Of a DNA stretch of 36,059 bases, positions 28,211 to 35,974 are shown piece by piece (the first letter of the stretch is position 1; the number at the start of each line of letters is the position of its first letter). The DNA lies in the NCBI GenBank assembly GCA_937864815.1, contig CALMJY010000079.1, forward strand, positions 1 to 36,059, written 5' to 3'. This DNA is from an uncultured Bacteroidota bacterium. GTDB taxonomy: Bacteria > Bacteroidota > Bacteroidia > Bacteroidales > VadinHA17. A program made the translations under genes and the position numbers. The notes beneath the pieces are model-generated. The model had not been told where the DNA came from, ran no database searches, and was given only the letters and a program-made list of their open reading frames with translations.

Positions 28211-29275
28211 TTAGTTTACAAGTTCTGTTTTGTCGCCGTTAATAAGACGTGCCTGGCCTTGAGTTACCAGCATATCACCTTCTTTTATATCTGAAGCAAT
28301 AATCTCAAGCTGGTCATCGAATCTTTTACCGAGCTGCACTTCTATTCTCTCGGCAACATTGTTCCTGTTGATAAAGACATAGCGTGTGTTTGTGCCTTCC
28401 TGTACCATCACGGTATTTGCAGGAACTACAAAAGTTTCAACCTCACCAAGGTCCATGGAAACTCTCACAAACATCCCTGGTTTTAGCATTTCATTCCTGT
28501 TGGCAAGCTCAAGTTCCACATTGAAAGAACGTGTTGCCGAATTGATTGTCGGAGCTATCCTGAATACCTTACCAATGAATTTTTCATTTTTATAAACATC
28601 CGCGGCTATCTCTGCATTCATACCTTTTTTTATCAGAGGATAGTATTGTTCGGAGATACTTACATTCACCTTGAGAGGGTTGATCTGCATTACCGTCACA
28701 ACAGCTGACCTTCCTGTAGAAGTAGTGGGTGCACCCGAATACATTTCACCATTCTCAAAATATTTGCCTGTTACAATACCGTCAAAAGGTGCCTTCATAA
28801 GAGTATTCTGCTTCATGAAATCCACATTTGTCTTTGTCACATCATATTGTGTTTTCAGCTGGTCATACTGTTGCTGCTTAGCGCTTCCTGATCTGAGCAG
28901 GGTATCAAGCCTGGAAAGGTCTTTTGAAAGATTACTGAGTTGAAGCTCCATCTGGTAAAGCTGGGTTCTGTCCATCAGAAAGAGATCATCTCCCTTTTTT
29001 ATCCTGTCGCCAACCTCAACATATATCTTATCAACTCTACCCGGTGTGGAAGGTGCCATATTTACCTCTTCAAATGGCAGAATTGTAGCTGTATAATCAA
29101 TTGTACGCGAGATTCTGGATTTTGCGAGACTCATTGTTTTTATGGGTATAGTACCCCTTTCACCTGTTACTGCTGCCTGCTGAACAGTATCAGCTGGTTT
29201 ATCACTTTTTGAGGAACATCCTGCTAAGATAAGGAGGCTGAAAAGTATTACCGGAATTGTTCTTAAGTATTTCAT
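28211..29275 (-). CDS. Membrane-fusion (periplasmic adaptor) lipoprotein of RND pump
   Basis: Links the pump to the outer-membrane channel. It is 354 aa with a lipoprotein signal ending LILAGC, so Cys20 is lipidated. The barrel-sandwich (lipoyl-like) parts are at about 65-95 (MAPSTPGRVDKIYVEVGDRI) and about 160-180 (LMKAPFDGIVTGKYFENGEM), separated by a short coiled-coil hairpin. The beta-barrel region contains KVNVSISEQYYPLIKKGMNA, followed by the membrane-proximal domain (LKPGMFVRVSMDLGEV). It is the second structural gene after the channel. Confidence 0.94.
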   Translation of the reverse strand: MKYLRTIPVILFSLLILAGCSSKSDKPADTVQQAAVTGERGTIPIKTMSLAKSRISRTIDYTATILPFEEVNMAPSTPGRVDKIYVEVGDRIKKGDDLFLMDRTQLYQMELQLSNLSKDLSRLDTLLRSGSAKQQQYDQLKTQYDVTKTNVDFMKQNTLMKAPFDGIVTGKYFENGEMYSGAPTTSTGRSAVVTVMQINPLKVNVSISEQYYPLIKKGMNAEIAADVYKNEKFIGKVFRIAPTINSATRSFNVELELANRNEMLKPGMFVRVSMDLGEVETFVVPANTVMVQEGTNTRYVFINRNNVAERIEVQLGKRFDDQLEIIASDIKEGDMLVTQGQARLINGDKTELVN

Positions 29276-29302
29276 TATTTTAATTTTACAGGTTTTTGTA
29301 TT

Positions 29303-30640
29303 TTAAATATTATTAAGTAGTTTATCAAGTGCTATTTTGGTCTGTAGCAGGTTCAGCAAAGCAGATACATAGTTGTTTTCCGATTGCAGGTAAAGCTGGT
29401 TAGCCTGGGTCAGTTCAAGACTCGAAGCCATACCCTGCCGGAACTTATTCTCGGTACTGGCGTAAACCCTCTTTGAAACCTCGACATTTTCTTTCTGACT
29501 GAGATACTGCTGATTTGCATTCACAAGGTTAAACCTTAGCTGTTTTTCCTGTAGCAGCAGTTGCTCGGTAACCATGTCCTTCGTAGTCTTTGCCTTATCA
29601 AGATTTATCTGAGCTTTTTTAATCCTGGAATACCTCTGTCCGCTGGCAAAAATGGGTACCGTGATCTGAAGTCCTGTCATGGAATTGGGGAACCATTGAA
29701 GATCTCCTATCTTATCTCCCATACCATTTGTTCCATATGTATAGAAGCCTGATAATGTAGGTAAAACTGCTGCCTTTTGTGTTCTAAGGTTTAGTGCAGA
29801 CAGCTGCTCCTGTCCTTCTATCAGCTGATAGTTAACATTCTGTCTGTGGTCAAATTCCTGTACCATAAGTGCATCAACATTAATCATTGCAGTAAGGCTT
29901 TCGAGAGTCTCGGTAATTATAATCTTTGTCTCAGGAGTAACTCCCAACTGGAATCTCAGAAGGTTATAGTTTAATTCTATTGTTCTCTGCATGGAGCTTC
30001 TTGCATTTTCAACAAGCGTAACGTTCGATATCATCTGGTCCACATCTGTAGCTTCAGCCATTCCTGCTGAGTACATAGCCCTGGTAGATTTAAGGGTCTC
30101 TTTCAGGTTATTAATATTAACATCGAGGATTCTAAGTGATTCCTCCGATACAATTATCAGAAAATATGCAGTACTGACCGACTCCCTTGTATCCTGTTCT
30201 GACTTCACGAGATTTTTCTCACTCAGCTTATTTGCAAGCTTTGTGGTTTCAATACCAACATAAAGCGGTGCATTAAAGAGAAGCATACTTGCCTGAATGG
30301 TACCTCCCGAGTTGAACTGTGAACCAAAAGTTACCGGAACCTTTTCCCCCGGCTTTCCAAAGAAATCACCAGGTAAAAGAGTTGTCATGAGTTTAAGGTT
30401 ATCTGCAAATGAACCTGTTGCATCGACTGAAGGAAGAGCTGCCGAGATTGTCTCCCATATAGCCTCTCTTGATGCAGCAATATCGTATCTGGCTGTTATC
30501 ACACTCTTATTGTTCTGAATGGCATAGTCCTGAGCCTCTTTCAGTGATAGCTTTAATTCAGTAGTGTCGCTTTGTGCAAATAGCGATGACACTGTTATGA
30601 TTAACAGAATCGCAGTATTAATAAGTAATTTGTGTTTCAT
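29303..30640 (-). CDS. TolC-family outer-membrane efflux channel
   Basis: Outer-membrane exit duct for the RND pump. It is 445 aa. The signal peptide is about residues 1-22 (MKHKLLINTAILLIITVSSL...FAQ), with no lipobox. The two-fold repeat of long helices is visible, each half with an LSLKEAQDYAIQNN- or ANQLYLQSENNYVSALLNLL-like element. The family features of alternating heptads and small residues are present. First structural gene, 47 bp after the regulator. Confidence 0.93.
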   Translation of the reverse strand: MKHKLLINTAILLIITVSSLFAQSDTTELKLSLKEAQDYAIQNNKSVITARYDIAASREAIWETISAALPSVDATGSFADNLKLMTTLLPGDFFGKPGEKVPVTFGSQFNSGGTIQASMLLFNAPLYVGIETTKLANKLSEKNLVKSEQDTRESVSTAYFLIIVSEESLRILDVNINNLKETLKSTRAMYSAGMAEATDVDQMISNVTLVENARSSMQRTIELNYNLLRFQLGVTPETKIIITETLESLTAMINVDALMVQEFDHRQNVNYQLIEGQEQLSALNLRTQKAAVLPTLSGFYTYGTNGMGDKIGDLQWFPNSMTGLQITVPIFASGQRYSRIKKAQINLDKAKTTKDMVTEQLLLQEKQLRFNLVNANQQYLSQKENVEVSKRVYASTENKFRQGMASSLELTQANQLYLQSENNYVSALLNLLQTKIALDKLLNNI

Positions 30641-30687
30641 ATATTAAAGATGTTTTCTGAATAGTTTCTATTTTGACATTAATATTT

Positions 30688-31293
30688 TTAAATTTTGGCG
30701 GCACGTTTCTCTATCAGCTGTATTCCTTCACTGGTTGATATTCCCCGCAGATAATTGATCATGCCGTTTTTTACCACTTCCTGCCTGGTAAAATCTTCAA
30801 ATGGATACAATTTGTCATCCATAACCGACAATGCCAGTGAATAGAGACAACGGTTTACAATGTCCGGATTAATGTCTTTCCTGAAGAGCTTTTGCTTTAT
30901 TCCACGTTCTATTACCTCAATGTTGTTCCTGTAGTCAGGCATTTCATATTTCTCTGACTTATTCATGAGCACCTCATTGTGATATTTCTTCATGTCCGCA
31001 TGGAATGAAGGACTCATAGACATGTAATGATCCCTGTTCATCTCAATGACACGGAAAATTGCTTCAATTGCATTATCTGAATCATCAAGGATCTTCCTGA
31101 TAAGTAATTTGTGCTTTTCAGCCATATGTCTGAGTACACCTTCAAATATTTCATCCTTATCCTGAAAGTTCTCATAAATTGTTCTCTTGGAAATGCCGAT
31201 ATGGCTTGCCAGTGAGTCCATAGTAACAGATCTGGTTCCATACATTTTAAAAAGTTGTGATGCCCCTTCAATTATTCTTTCCTTTATTTCCAT
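30688..31293 (-). CDS. TetR-family transcriptional regulator of the efflux operon
   Basis: One-component repressor. The ATG at 31293 (MEIKERIIEGASQLFKMYGT) gives 201 aa; an upstream TTG at 31317 is unlikely. The helix-turn-helix is at about residues 24-45 (TMDSLASHIGISKRTIYENF), with the KDEIFEGVL segment typical of TetR proteins just after. The C-terminal ligand domain is variable. As first gene of the operon it is likely to be autoregulated. The palindrome at 31325-31350 is the candidate operator. Confidence 0.93.
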   Translation of the reverse strand: MEIKERIIEGASQLFKMYGTRSVTMDSLASHIGISKRTIYENFQDKDEIFEGVLRHMAEKHKLLIRKILDDSDNAIEAIFRVIEMNRDHYMSMSPSFHADMKKYHNEVLMNKSEKYEMPDYRNNIEVIERGIKQKLFRKDINPDIVNRCLYSLALSVMDDKLYPFEDFTRQEVVKNGMINYLRGISTSEGIQLIEKRAAKI

Positions 31294-31324
31294 AGTTGTA
31301 ATCAAATTATGATACAAAAATGAG

Positions 31325-31350
31325 AAAACTATTTGAGTTTACATAGTTTT
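31325..31350. promoter_or_regulatory. Candidate TetR operator palindrome
   Basis: AAAACTAT (31325-31332) and ATAGTTTT (31343-31350) form a perfect 8-bp inverted repeat with a 10-base centre. It lies just upstream of a near-consensus minus-strand -7 box (31315-31322), in what would be the spacer of the operon promoter. That is a suitable place for repression. Binding is inferred from position and symmetry only. Confidence 0.5.
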
Positions 31351-31411
31351 TTTAGTTTACTGACGTATTTTTTTCCATGAATGGATGATTTTTACCGGTG
31401 AATGGCATAAC

Positions 31412-31510
31412 GGCTCAAGGGCTCAAGGGCACAAAGGCGCAGTGGCGCAGTGGCGCAAAGGTGTTCACATTGCAATTGCCATTGTGCCGTTGCGCCGTTG
31501 CGCCTTTTTG
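31412..31510. repeat. Tandem octamer repeat with inverted partner
   Basis: Six octamers run without a break from 31412 to 31459: GGCTCAAG twice, GGCACAAA, GGCGCAGT twice and GGCGCAAA. After a short spacer, 31481-31504 reads as three octamers on the other strand (GGCGCAAC, GGCGCAAC, GGCACAAT). The two halves can pair into a long imperfect GC-rich hairpin, and five T follow. There is no open frame across it. Confidence 0.8.
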
Positions 31511-31538
31511 TAAATAGCCCTGAAATTTCCTAACTTCG
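31507..31538 (+). promoter_or_regulatory. Candidate promoter of the RidA-like/PLP enzyme genes
   Basis: TTTG at 31507-31510, 20 bases, then TAACTTCG at 31531-31538 (7 of 8 with TAnnTTTG). The predicted start leaves about 22 bases of leader before the ATG at 31567. The -33 box overlaps the end of the octamer hairpin. Confidence 0.45.
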
Positions 31539-31566
31539 TTAAAAGAAACCTTATAAATACACTGCT

Positions 31567-32034
31567 ATGAAATACAACCCTGAACTCCGGATTAAAGAAC
31601 TTGGTATTATCCTTCCATCTGCTCCGAAACCTGTCGGAGTATATAAGCCGGTACTTATCGTTGATAATCTGCTTTATGTCTCGGGGCACGGCCCCTTTAA
31701 ATCAGATGGTACTCTGATTACGGGGAGAGTAGGTGCAGATCTGGAGCTCGAAGAGGGAAAACAGGCTGCCAGGCAAACGGGACTTGCAATGCTTGCTTCA
31801 ATAAAAGCTCATATCGGGGATCTTAATAAAATAAAAAGGATAATAAAAGTACTGGGAATGGTTAATTCCGTGCCCGGATTTGATAAACACCCTGCTGTGA
31901 TAAATGGTTTCAGTGAACTTATTGCCGAGCTTTGGGGTGATGAAAACGGAATTGGTGTGAGAAGCGCTGTGGGAATGATGCTCCCTTCCAATATTGCTGT
32001 TGAAATTGAAGCTGTTTTTGAGTTAAATCATTAA
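31567..32034 (+). CDS. RidA/YjgF-family protein (enamine/imine deaminase-like)
   Basis: A 155-aa protein of the RidA superfamily. Family members hydrolyse reactive enamines such as 2-aminoacrylate released by PLP enzymes. It has the N-terminal strand region VLIVDNLLYVSGHGPFKSDG and the C-terminal GVRSAVGMMLPSNIAVEIEA. R132 corresponds to the substrate-carboxylate Arg of RidA (Arg105 in E. coli). It is somewhat longer than E. coli RidA (about 128 aa) and fits the larger YjgF-like subgroup. It is followed after 8 bp by the PLP enzyme at 32043, so the two are surely co-transcribed and probably act on the same chemistry. Confidence 0.88.
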   Translation: MKYNPELRIKELGIILPSAPKPVGVYKPVLIVDNLLYVSGHGPFKSDGTLITGRVGADLELEEGKQAARQTGLAMLASIKAHIGDLNKIKRIIKVLGMVNSVPGFDKHPAVINGFSELIAELWGDENGIGVRSAVGMMLPSNIAVEIEAVFELNH

Positions 32035-32042
32035 TAATAAAG

Positions 32043-33167
32043 ATGAAAGACACAAAATCAGACATCAACTGGTACGAGGCAGAAAATATCCATGAGGTTC
32101 CCTCTCCTGCCCTCCTTGTTTATCCTGACAGAATCGAAAGTAATATCAGGAAAATGATTGAGATAAGCGGAGATGTGAACAGACTCCGGCCTCATGTCAA
32201 AACACATAAGATGCCTGAAATCATCAGATTGCAGATAAAACACGGCATAACTAAATTCAAGTGCTGCACTATTCCGGAGGCTGAAATGTGTGCAAAAAAC
32301 GGAGCGGCGGATATCCTTCTTGCCCTACAGCCTGTAGGACCAAACATCGACAGGTTTTTTTCGCTCAAGCATATTTTTCCGGAGGTAAAGTTCTCATGTA
32401 TTACAGATAATGAATCCGTAATCAGACAGTTTGCTGACAGAGCAGTAAAACATGGAACTGAGACACACCTCTGGATTGACATCAATAACGGGATGAACCG
32501 TACGGGCATAGCTCCTGATGATAATGCCGCTAAACTATTTGAGCTCATTTTCATGCTCCCGATGCTTAAGGCTGAAGGACTTCATGTTTATGACGGACAC
32601 ATCAGAGACAAGGATTTTTCTGTCAGAAAGAAGAAGAGTGATGAGGGATTTGAAGCAGTTTACAAGCTGGCAGAAAAACTCAGAAGCCCAGCAAATCATG
32701 AAATAAAAATTGTTGCCGGAGGATCTCCTACCTTCAGAGTTCATGCTATGCGTGATGGTGTAGATTGCAGTCCGGGAACCGTTCTTTTATGGGATTATGG
32801 CTACAGTAGTTCACTTCCTGATATGAATTTCCTTCATGCAGCAGTTTTAATGACACGTATAGTCAGTAAACCGGCAGAAGGTCTTATCACAGTCGATCTC
32901 GGACATAAAGCCATTGGATCAGAGATGCCTCATCCGAGGATAGCATTTATGAGAATAGATGAATATACCGTCTCCAACCATAGTGAGGAACACCTAGTGA
33001 TAAAATTCAAAGGTTCGGAAAAGATGAATGTAGGAGATGTTCTTTACGGCATTCCCTGGCACATATGTCCTACAGTGGACCGGCATGATTTTGTAACAAT
33101 TGTTACAAATAATCATGCAGGTGGACAATGGGCTGTGGAGGCACGAAAAAGGTTCATTACAATATGA
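32043..33167 (+). CDS. Fold-type III PLP enzyme, D-threonine aldolase / D-serine dehydratase family
   Basis: A 374-aa enzyme with an N-terminal alanine-racemase-type barrel and a C-terminal beta domain. The PLP-binding Lys is K53 in RPHVKTHK, the family signature. GLHVYDGHI and VAGGSPTF are phosphate-binding-type loops. Near the C-terminus, WHICPTVDRHD places His340 and Cys342 as H-x-C, the arrangement of the Zn site in eukaryotic-type D-serine dehydratase; D-threonine aldolases usually have H-x-D. Dehydratase activity on D-serine or a D-hydroxy-amino acid would yield 2-aminoacrylate, which suits the RidA neighbour. D-threonine aldolase activity remains possible. Confidence 0.88.
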   Translation: MKDTKSDINWYEAENIHEVPSPALLVYPDRIESNIRKMIEISGDVNRLRPHVKTHKMPEIIRLQIKHGITKFKCCTIPEAEMCAKNGAADILLALQPVGPNIDRFFSLKHIFPEVKFSCITDNESVIRQFADRAVKHGTETHLWIDINNGMNRTGIAPDDNAAKLFELIFMLPMLKAEGLHVYDGHIRDKDFSVRKKKSDEGFEAVYKLAEKLRSPANHEIKIVAGGSPTFRVHAMRDGVDCSPGTVLLWDYGYSSSLPDMNFLHAAVLMTRIVSKPAEGLITVDLGHKAIGSEMPHPRIAFMRIDEYTVSNHSEEHLVIKFKGSEKMNVGDVLYGIPWHICPTVDRHDFVTIVTNNHAGGQWAVEARKRFITI

Positions 33168-33185
33168 ACGACAAGATGTGCAAGA

Positions 33186-34409
33186 CTACCTGTAAAGATA
33201 TACGAATCCACGCTGCTCCCTGCTGTCGTATTCCACTTCATCCCACCCTATTGCACGGATAATATAGAAATAAACACCCGGACTGGCATCGGCTGATGAT
33301 TTATTTACTTTTCCATCCCAACCCTCCCAGTCCCGCAGAGCTTCACCTTCGCCCGAAAAGTTGTATACCATCTTTCCGCTCCGGCTGAACACCTCAACCG
33401 AAATAAATTTTAATGACTTTTTCTGTACCATAAACCGGTCGTTAAGTCCATCATCATTAGGAGTGAAGACATTCGGGATATCAAGTTCAGAAGGCTCAAC
33501 AACTATTTTTTCAAAACGCATTGAATCGATACAATGGAGATCACTTTCAATTGTGAGCTTAACTGAGTACTCACCAGGTATATAATATATGTGAGGAGGA
33601 GGATCCTTCAGGACGGAGATACTGTCCTTGCTGTCTCCAAACTCCCATTTATAGACTGAACCCCGAACCGATTTATCAGTAAAAGAAACTTCCAGGGGAG
33701 CTTCTCCCTTATCCGGATCAACTGAGAAATCAGCCTTTACATGTATCGATTCATAAAAGAATGAAGACTCGCTTACACAGCCAAAACTATCAGTAACCTG
33801 TATTTTATATGTAACATCCACAAGCGGAGGGACAAATGTCTGCGGATCAAGTTCCAGATCAGGGAATGGTATTATTGACGCAGGATTTGAAGACCACAAA
33901 AACTTTACCCTGTTAGGTAGCCGGATCGCAGTTCCGCTCAATGGATTTTTATAGAAAAAAGTATCAACTGCAGCCTCACCGTTCAGTGCAACATAATCGC
34001 AGGTACGGTTCAGAAGAGCTGCATATGCATAGGGTTTGTCGGTAAATATCCAGCCTGTAAAACTTGTGTCCGCACCTCCTGATATTAAAACCCTGTACCC
34101 GCCTTCTGAAAGGTTAGTCACAGTTGAAGATGTCACTGCAGTTTCATTTTTTACAGGGATCGAGAAGCTCTTATCGGCATCACTCCACCGGAACCATGAA
34201 AAATCTGAAGCCGGAGTAGCTGCCGGAAGAGATGCAACAAGTGTTCCCTTCTGTGTTCCCGAAGTATTGCAATAGATAAAAACGGGATCTCTGATTTCAG
34301 GATTTGCTATGAATACAGTATAGCGAACAGCGTTATTTCCGGGCGCAGTCAGCTGGGCTGAAGCAGTTAAAGTAAAAAACATGCTAAGTATCAGAAACAG
34401 GTAACGCAC
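33186..34409 (-). CDS. Secreted PKD-domain protein with type IX (gliding-motility type) C-terminal domain
   Basis: A cell-surface or secreted protein of unknown ligand. The GTG at 34409 gives a good signal peptide (MRYLFLILSMFFTLTASAQ) and 407 aa. The open frame continues to a TTG at 34508, but that would overlap rhaM and put charged/aromatic residues before the signal. A weak -7 box (TATACTTG, minus strand, 34468-34475) fits the inner start. Residues about 225-305 form a PKD domain (APLEVSFTDKSV, YKWEFGDS, PGEYSVKLTIESD). Residues 309-407 form the type B sorting domain, beginning IPNVFTPNDDGLNDRF and ending in YLYR, which directs export by the type IX system and surface attachment. The middle part is unrecognised. 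Confidence 0.82.
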   Translation of the reverse strand: MRYLFLILSMFFTLTASAQLTAPGNNAVRYTVFIANPEIRDPVFIYCNTSGTQKGTLVASLPAATPASDFSWFRWSDADKSFSIPVKNETAVTSSTVTNLSEGGYRVLISGGADTSFTGWIFTDKPYAYAALLNRTCDYVALNGEAAVDTFFYKNPLSGTAIRLPNRVKFLWSSNPASIIPFPDLELDPQTFVPPLVDVTYKIQVTDSFGCVSESSFFYESIHVKADFSVDPDKGEAPLEVSFTDKSVRGSVYKWEFGDSKDSISVLKDPPPHIYYIPGEYSVKLTIESDLHCIDSMRFEKIVVEPSELDIPNVFTPNDDGLNDRFMVQKKSLKFISVEVFSRSGKMVYNFSGEGEALRDWEGWDGKVNKSSADASPGVYFYIIRAIGWDEVEYDSREQRGFVYLYR

Positions 34410-34500
34410 GGGCAATAACTTATTACTTACAGAAACGGAATTGTTACAACTTTGGTATTTTCCACTGCAAGTATAATAAAAACAGAAGTAATAGAAGTTC

Positions 34501-34824
34501 TTAGTCAAGATGAAAAACTTCTTCCATATTAGCCCACCACTCCCCTTCCTTCCTGGTGGCTACAGGCGATTGCATCGGCTCCATTACTGCCCACCATTCC
34601 TGCGTTTTCGGATCTGCAGCCATTTTTGCCATATCTGCTGCAAAATCAGTTCCGGTATATTCCATGTAGGCATAAAGCATCCCGTCCTTATGGAATATCG
34701 AATAGTTTCTGATATTGCATTTCTTTATCATATCGAGTATCTCAGGCCATACAGCAGCATGATACTTTTTATACTCTTCAAAATGTTCAGGCTTTACACC
34801 TATTACCTGTCCGAATCTTTTCAT
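34501..34824 (-). CDS. rhaM: L-rhamnose mutarotase
   Basis: Interconverts alpha- and beta-L-rhamnopyranose, feeding L-rhamnose isomerase. It is 107 aa, the usual length of about 104. His22 in KYHAAVWPEI matches the catalytic His of E. coli RhaM. NIRNYSIFHKDGMLYAYMEY and the double Trp in TQEWWAVMEPMQ are further hallmarks. It is 41 bp after rhaT on the same strand. Other rhamnose genes (isomerase, kinase, aldolase) are not in the window and may lie to the right. Confidence 0.96.
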   Translation of the reverse strand: MKRFGQVIGVKPEHFEEYKKYHAAVWPEILDMIKKCNIRNYSIFHKDGMLYAYMEYTGTDFAADMAKMAADPKTQEWWAVMEPMQSPVATRKEGEWWANMEEVFHLD

Positions 34825-34865
34825 ATATAAACTTTTGGTTAATTCTCAGTATCTGATTAAGTATT

Positions 34866-35909
34866 TTAAACTGATCCGCTTATACCTATAATATATGAGG
34901 AAATGATTATGATCATCAATGAGAAGATCATAAACAGTGTTATTGATACTGAAGCGCCCTTCCATTCCCGCCTGTAGAAGCCCCACAGTGTAGCAAAGAC
35001 AATTGTAAGTCCCATCAGGATACCCCAGGAAGTGAATGTGAATGGCCCCATTTTGCTTTTTCCCATTCCAAACAGGATGAACTGTCCGAACCACAGTAAG
35101 CCTGCCAAAAGAGAAAAGATGTAATTGATGGCAAGCACTCCTTTTTTATCAGTGCTGATATAGTCTGTCAGGGATTTATTCTTTACACCGAGATAAATGC
35201 AATAGACAATTGTTGTAGCCAGAGTACCTGTAAGCAGAAGCAGCATAACCGGCATTGAAGTGAATAGTGGATCGATACCTTTGGCTGAAGCAGCTTCATT
35301 AATTGGTATAGCCTGTTCAAACCCAAGCGACATTGCTGATCCCGTGATACCAACAAGAAAAGCAGCCATTATTCCTTTTATAAAACTAAACTCTGAGATG
35401 GCAACTTTCTTTTCAGTATCCGAAATGCTTTTATCTTTCAGATATCCCGCCCAGCCTGAAAATGCAATACCGATACATGCTATAATAACACCGGCAATTA
35501 ACAGAGTGCCCCCTGAACCCTCAATCATTATATTCAGCCTTCCGTCGAGGACAGGTGGTATAAGTGTTCCAATGGCCAGCATGAGGCCAAGCGACATTGC
35601 GTAGCCAAGTGATATTCCAAGATATCTCAGTGATAATCCGAATGAAAGGTTTCCGACTCCGTAAACTGCTCCCAGAAGGAATACCTTTACCAGAACATTT
35701 CCCGGAACCTGCCTGTAAATGTCAGGGAAGGACGGGGCAAAAACAAGGCAGGCAATAAGGGGGAAAATTGTATATGCTCCAAAACAGTATATAAGCCAGT
35801 ATGTTTCCCATTTCCAGCCTTTAACCATACCGAAAGGCATAGCAAAACTTCCTGCAGTGAATGCTCCGCTGGCAATAAGCAGAATCCCAAGAAAAATATT
35901 TGTTTCCAT
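34866..35909 (-). CDS. rhaT: L-rhamnose/H+ symporter
   Basis: Inner-membrane permease of the RhaT family (drug/metabolite transporter superfamily). It is 347 aa with ten predicted membrane segments. The start NIFLGILLIASGAFTAGSFA followed by MPFGMVKGWKWETYWLIYC is characteristic of RhaT, as are VKVFLLGAVYGVGNLSFGLS and the C-terminal TSWGILMGLTIVFATLWGFY. Its pairing with rhaM supports uptake and mutarotation of L-rhamnose as a carbon source. A palindrome upstream (35960-35974) may bind its regulator. Confidence 0.94.
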   Translation of the reverse strand: METNIFLGILLIASGAFTAGSFAMPFGMVKGWKWETYWLIYCFGAYTIFPLIACLVFAPSFPDIYRQVPGNVLVKVFLLGAVYGVGNLSFGLSLRYLGISLGYAMSLGLMLAIGTLIPPVLDGRLNIMIEGSGGTLLIAGVIIACIGIAFSGWAGYLKDKSISDTEKKVAISEFSFIKGIMAAFLVGITGSAMSLGFEQAIPINEAASAKGIDPLFTSMPVMLLLLTGTLATTIVYCIYLGVKNKSLTDYISTDKKGVLAINYIFSLLAGLLWFGQFILFGMGKSKMGPFTFTSWGILMGLTIVFATLWGFYRREWKGASVSITLFMIFSLMIIIISSYIIGISGSV

Positions 35910-35959
35910 AAGGGGAAATGAGGAAAATGTTGTTAGTCTGTTCTGTTATACCAAATGAT

Positions 35960-35974
35960 TTTAACCAGGTTAAA
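35960..35974. promoter_or_regulatory. Candidate operator upstream of rhaT
   Basis: TTTAACC-A-GGTTAAA is a perfect 7-bp inverted repeat with a one-base centre, 51 bases upstream of the rhaT ATG. This is where a LacI- or GntR-type dimer might bind. A clear -7/-33 pair was not found beside it. Confidence 0.4.

Larger units (their letters stand above)
31294..31566. other. Divergent control region between the TetR gene and the RidA-like gene
   Basis: A 273-bp gap with no gene. From left to right it contains a possible -7 box for the TetR gene (CATTTTTG on the minus strand, 31315-31322), a palindrome (31325-31350), a tandem octamer array with an inverted partner (31412-31510), and a candidate plus-strand promoter (31507-31538). 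Confidence 0.6.

Noticed and set aside
31412-31510. CRISPR array
   Set aside because: The repeats are 8 bases long with no spacers and no cas genes, so this is a simple tandem repeat.
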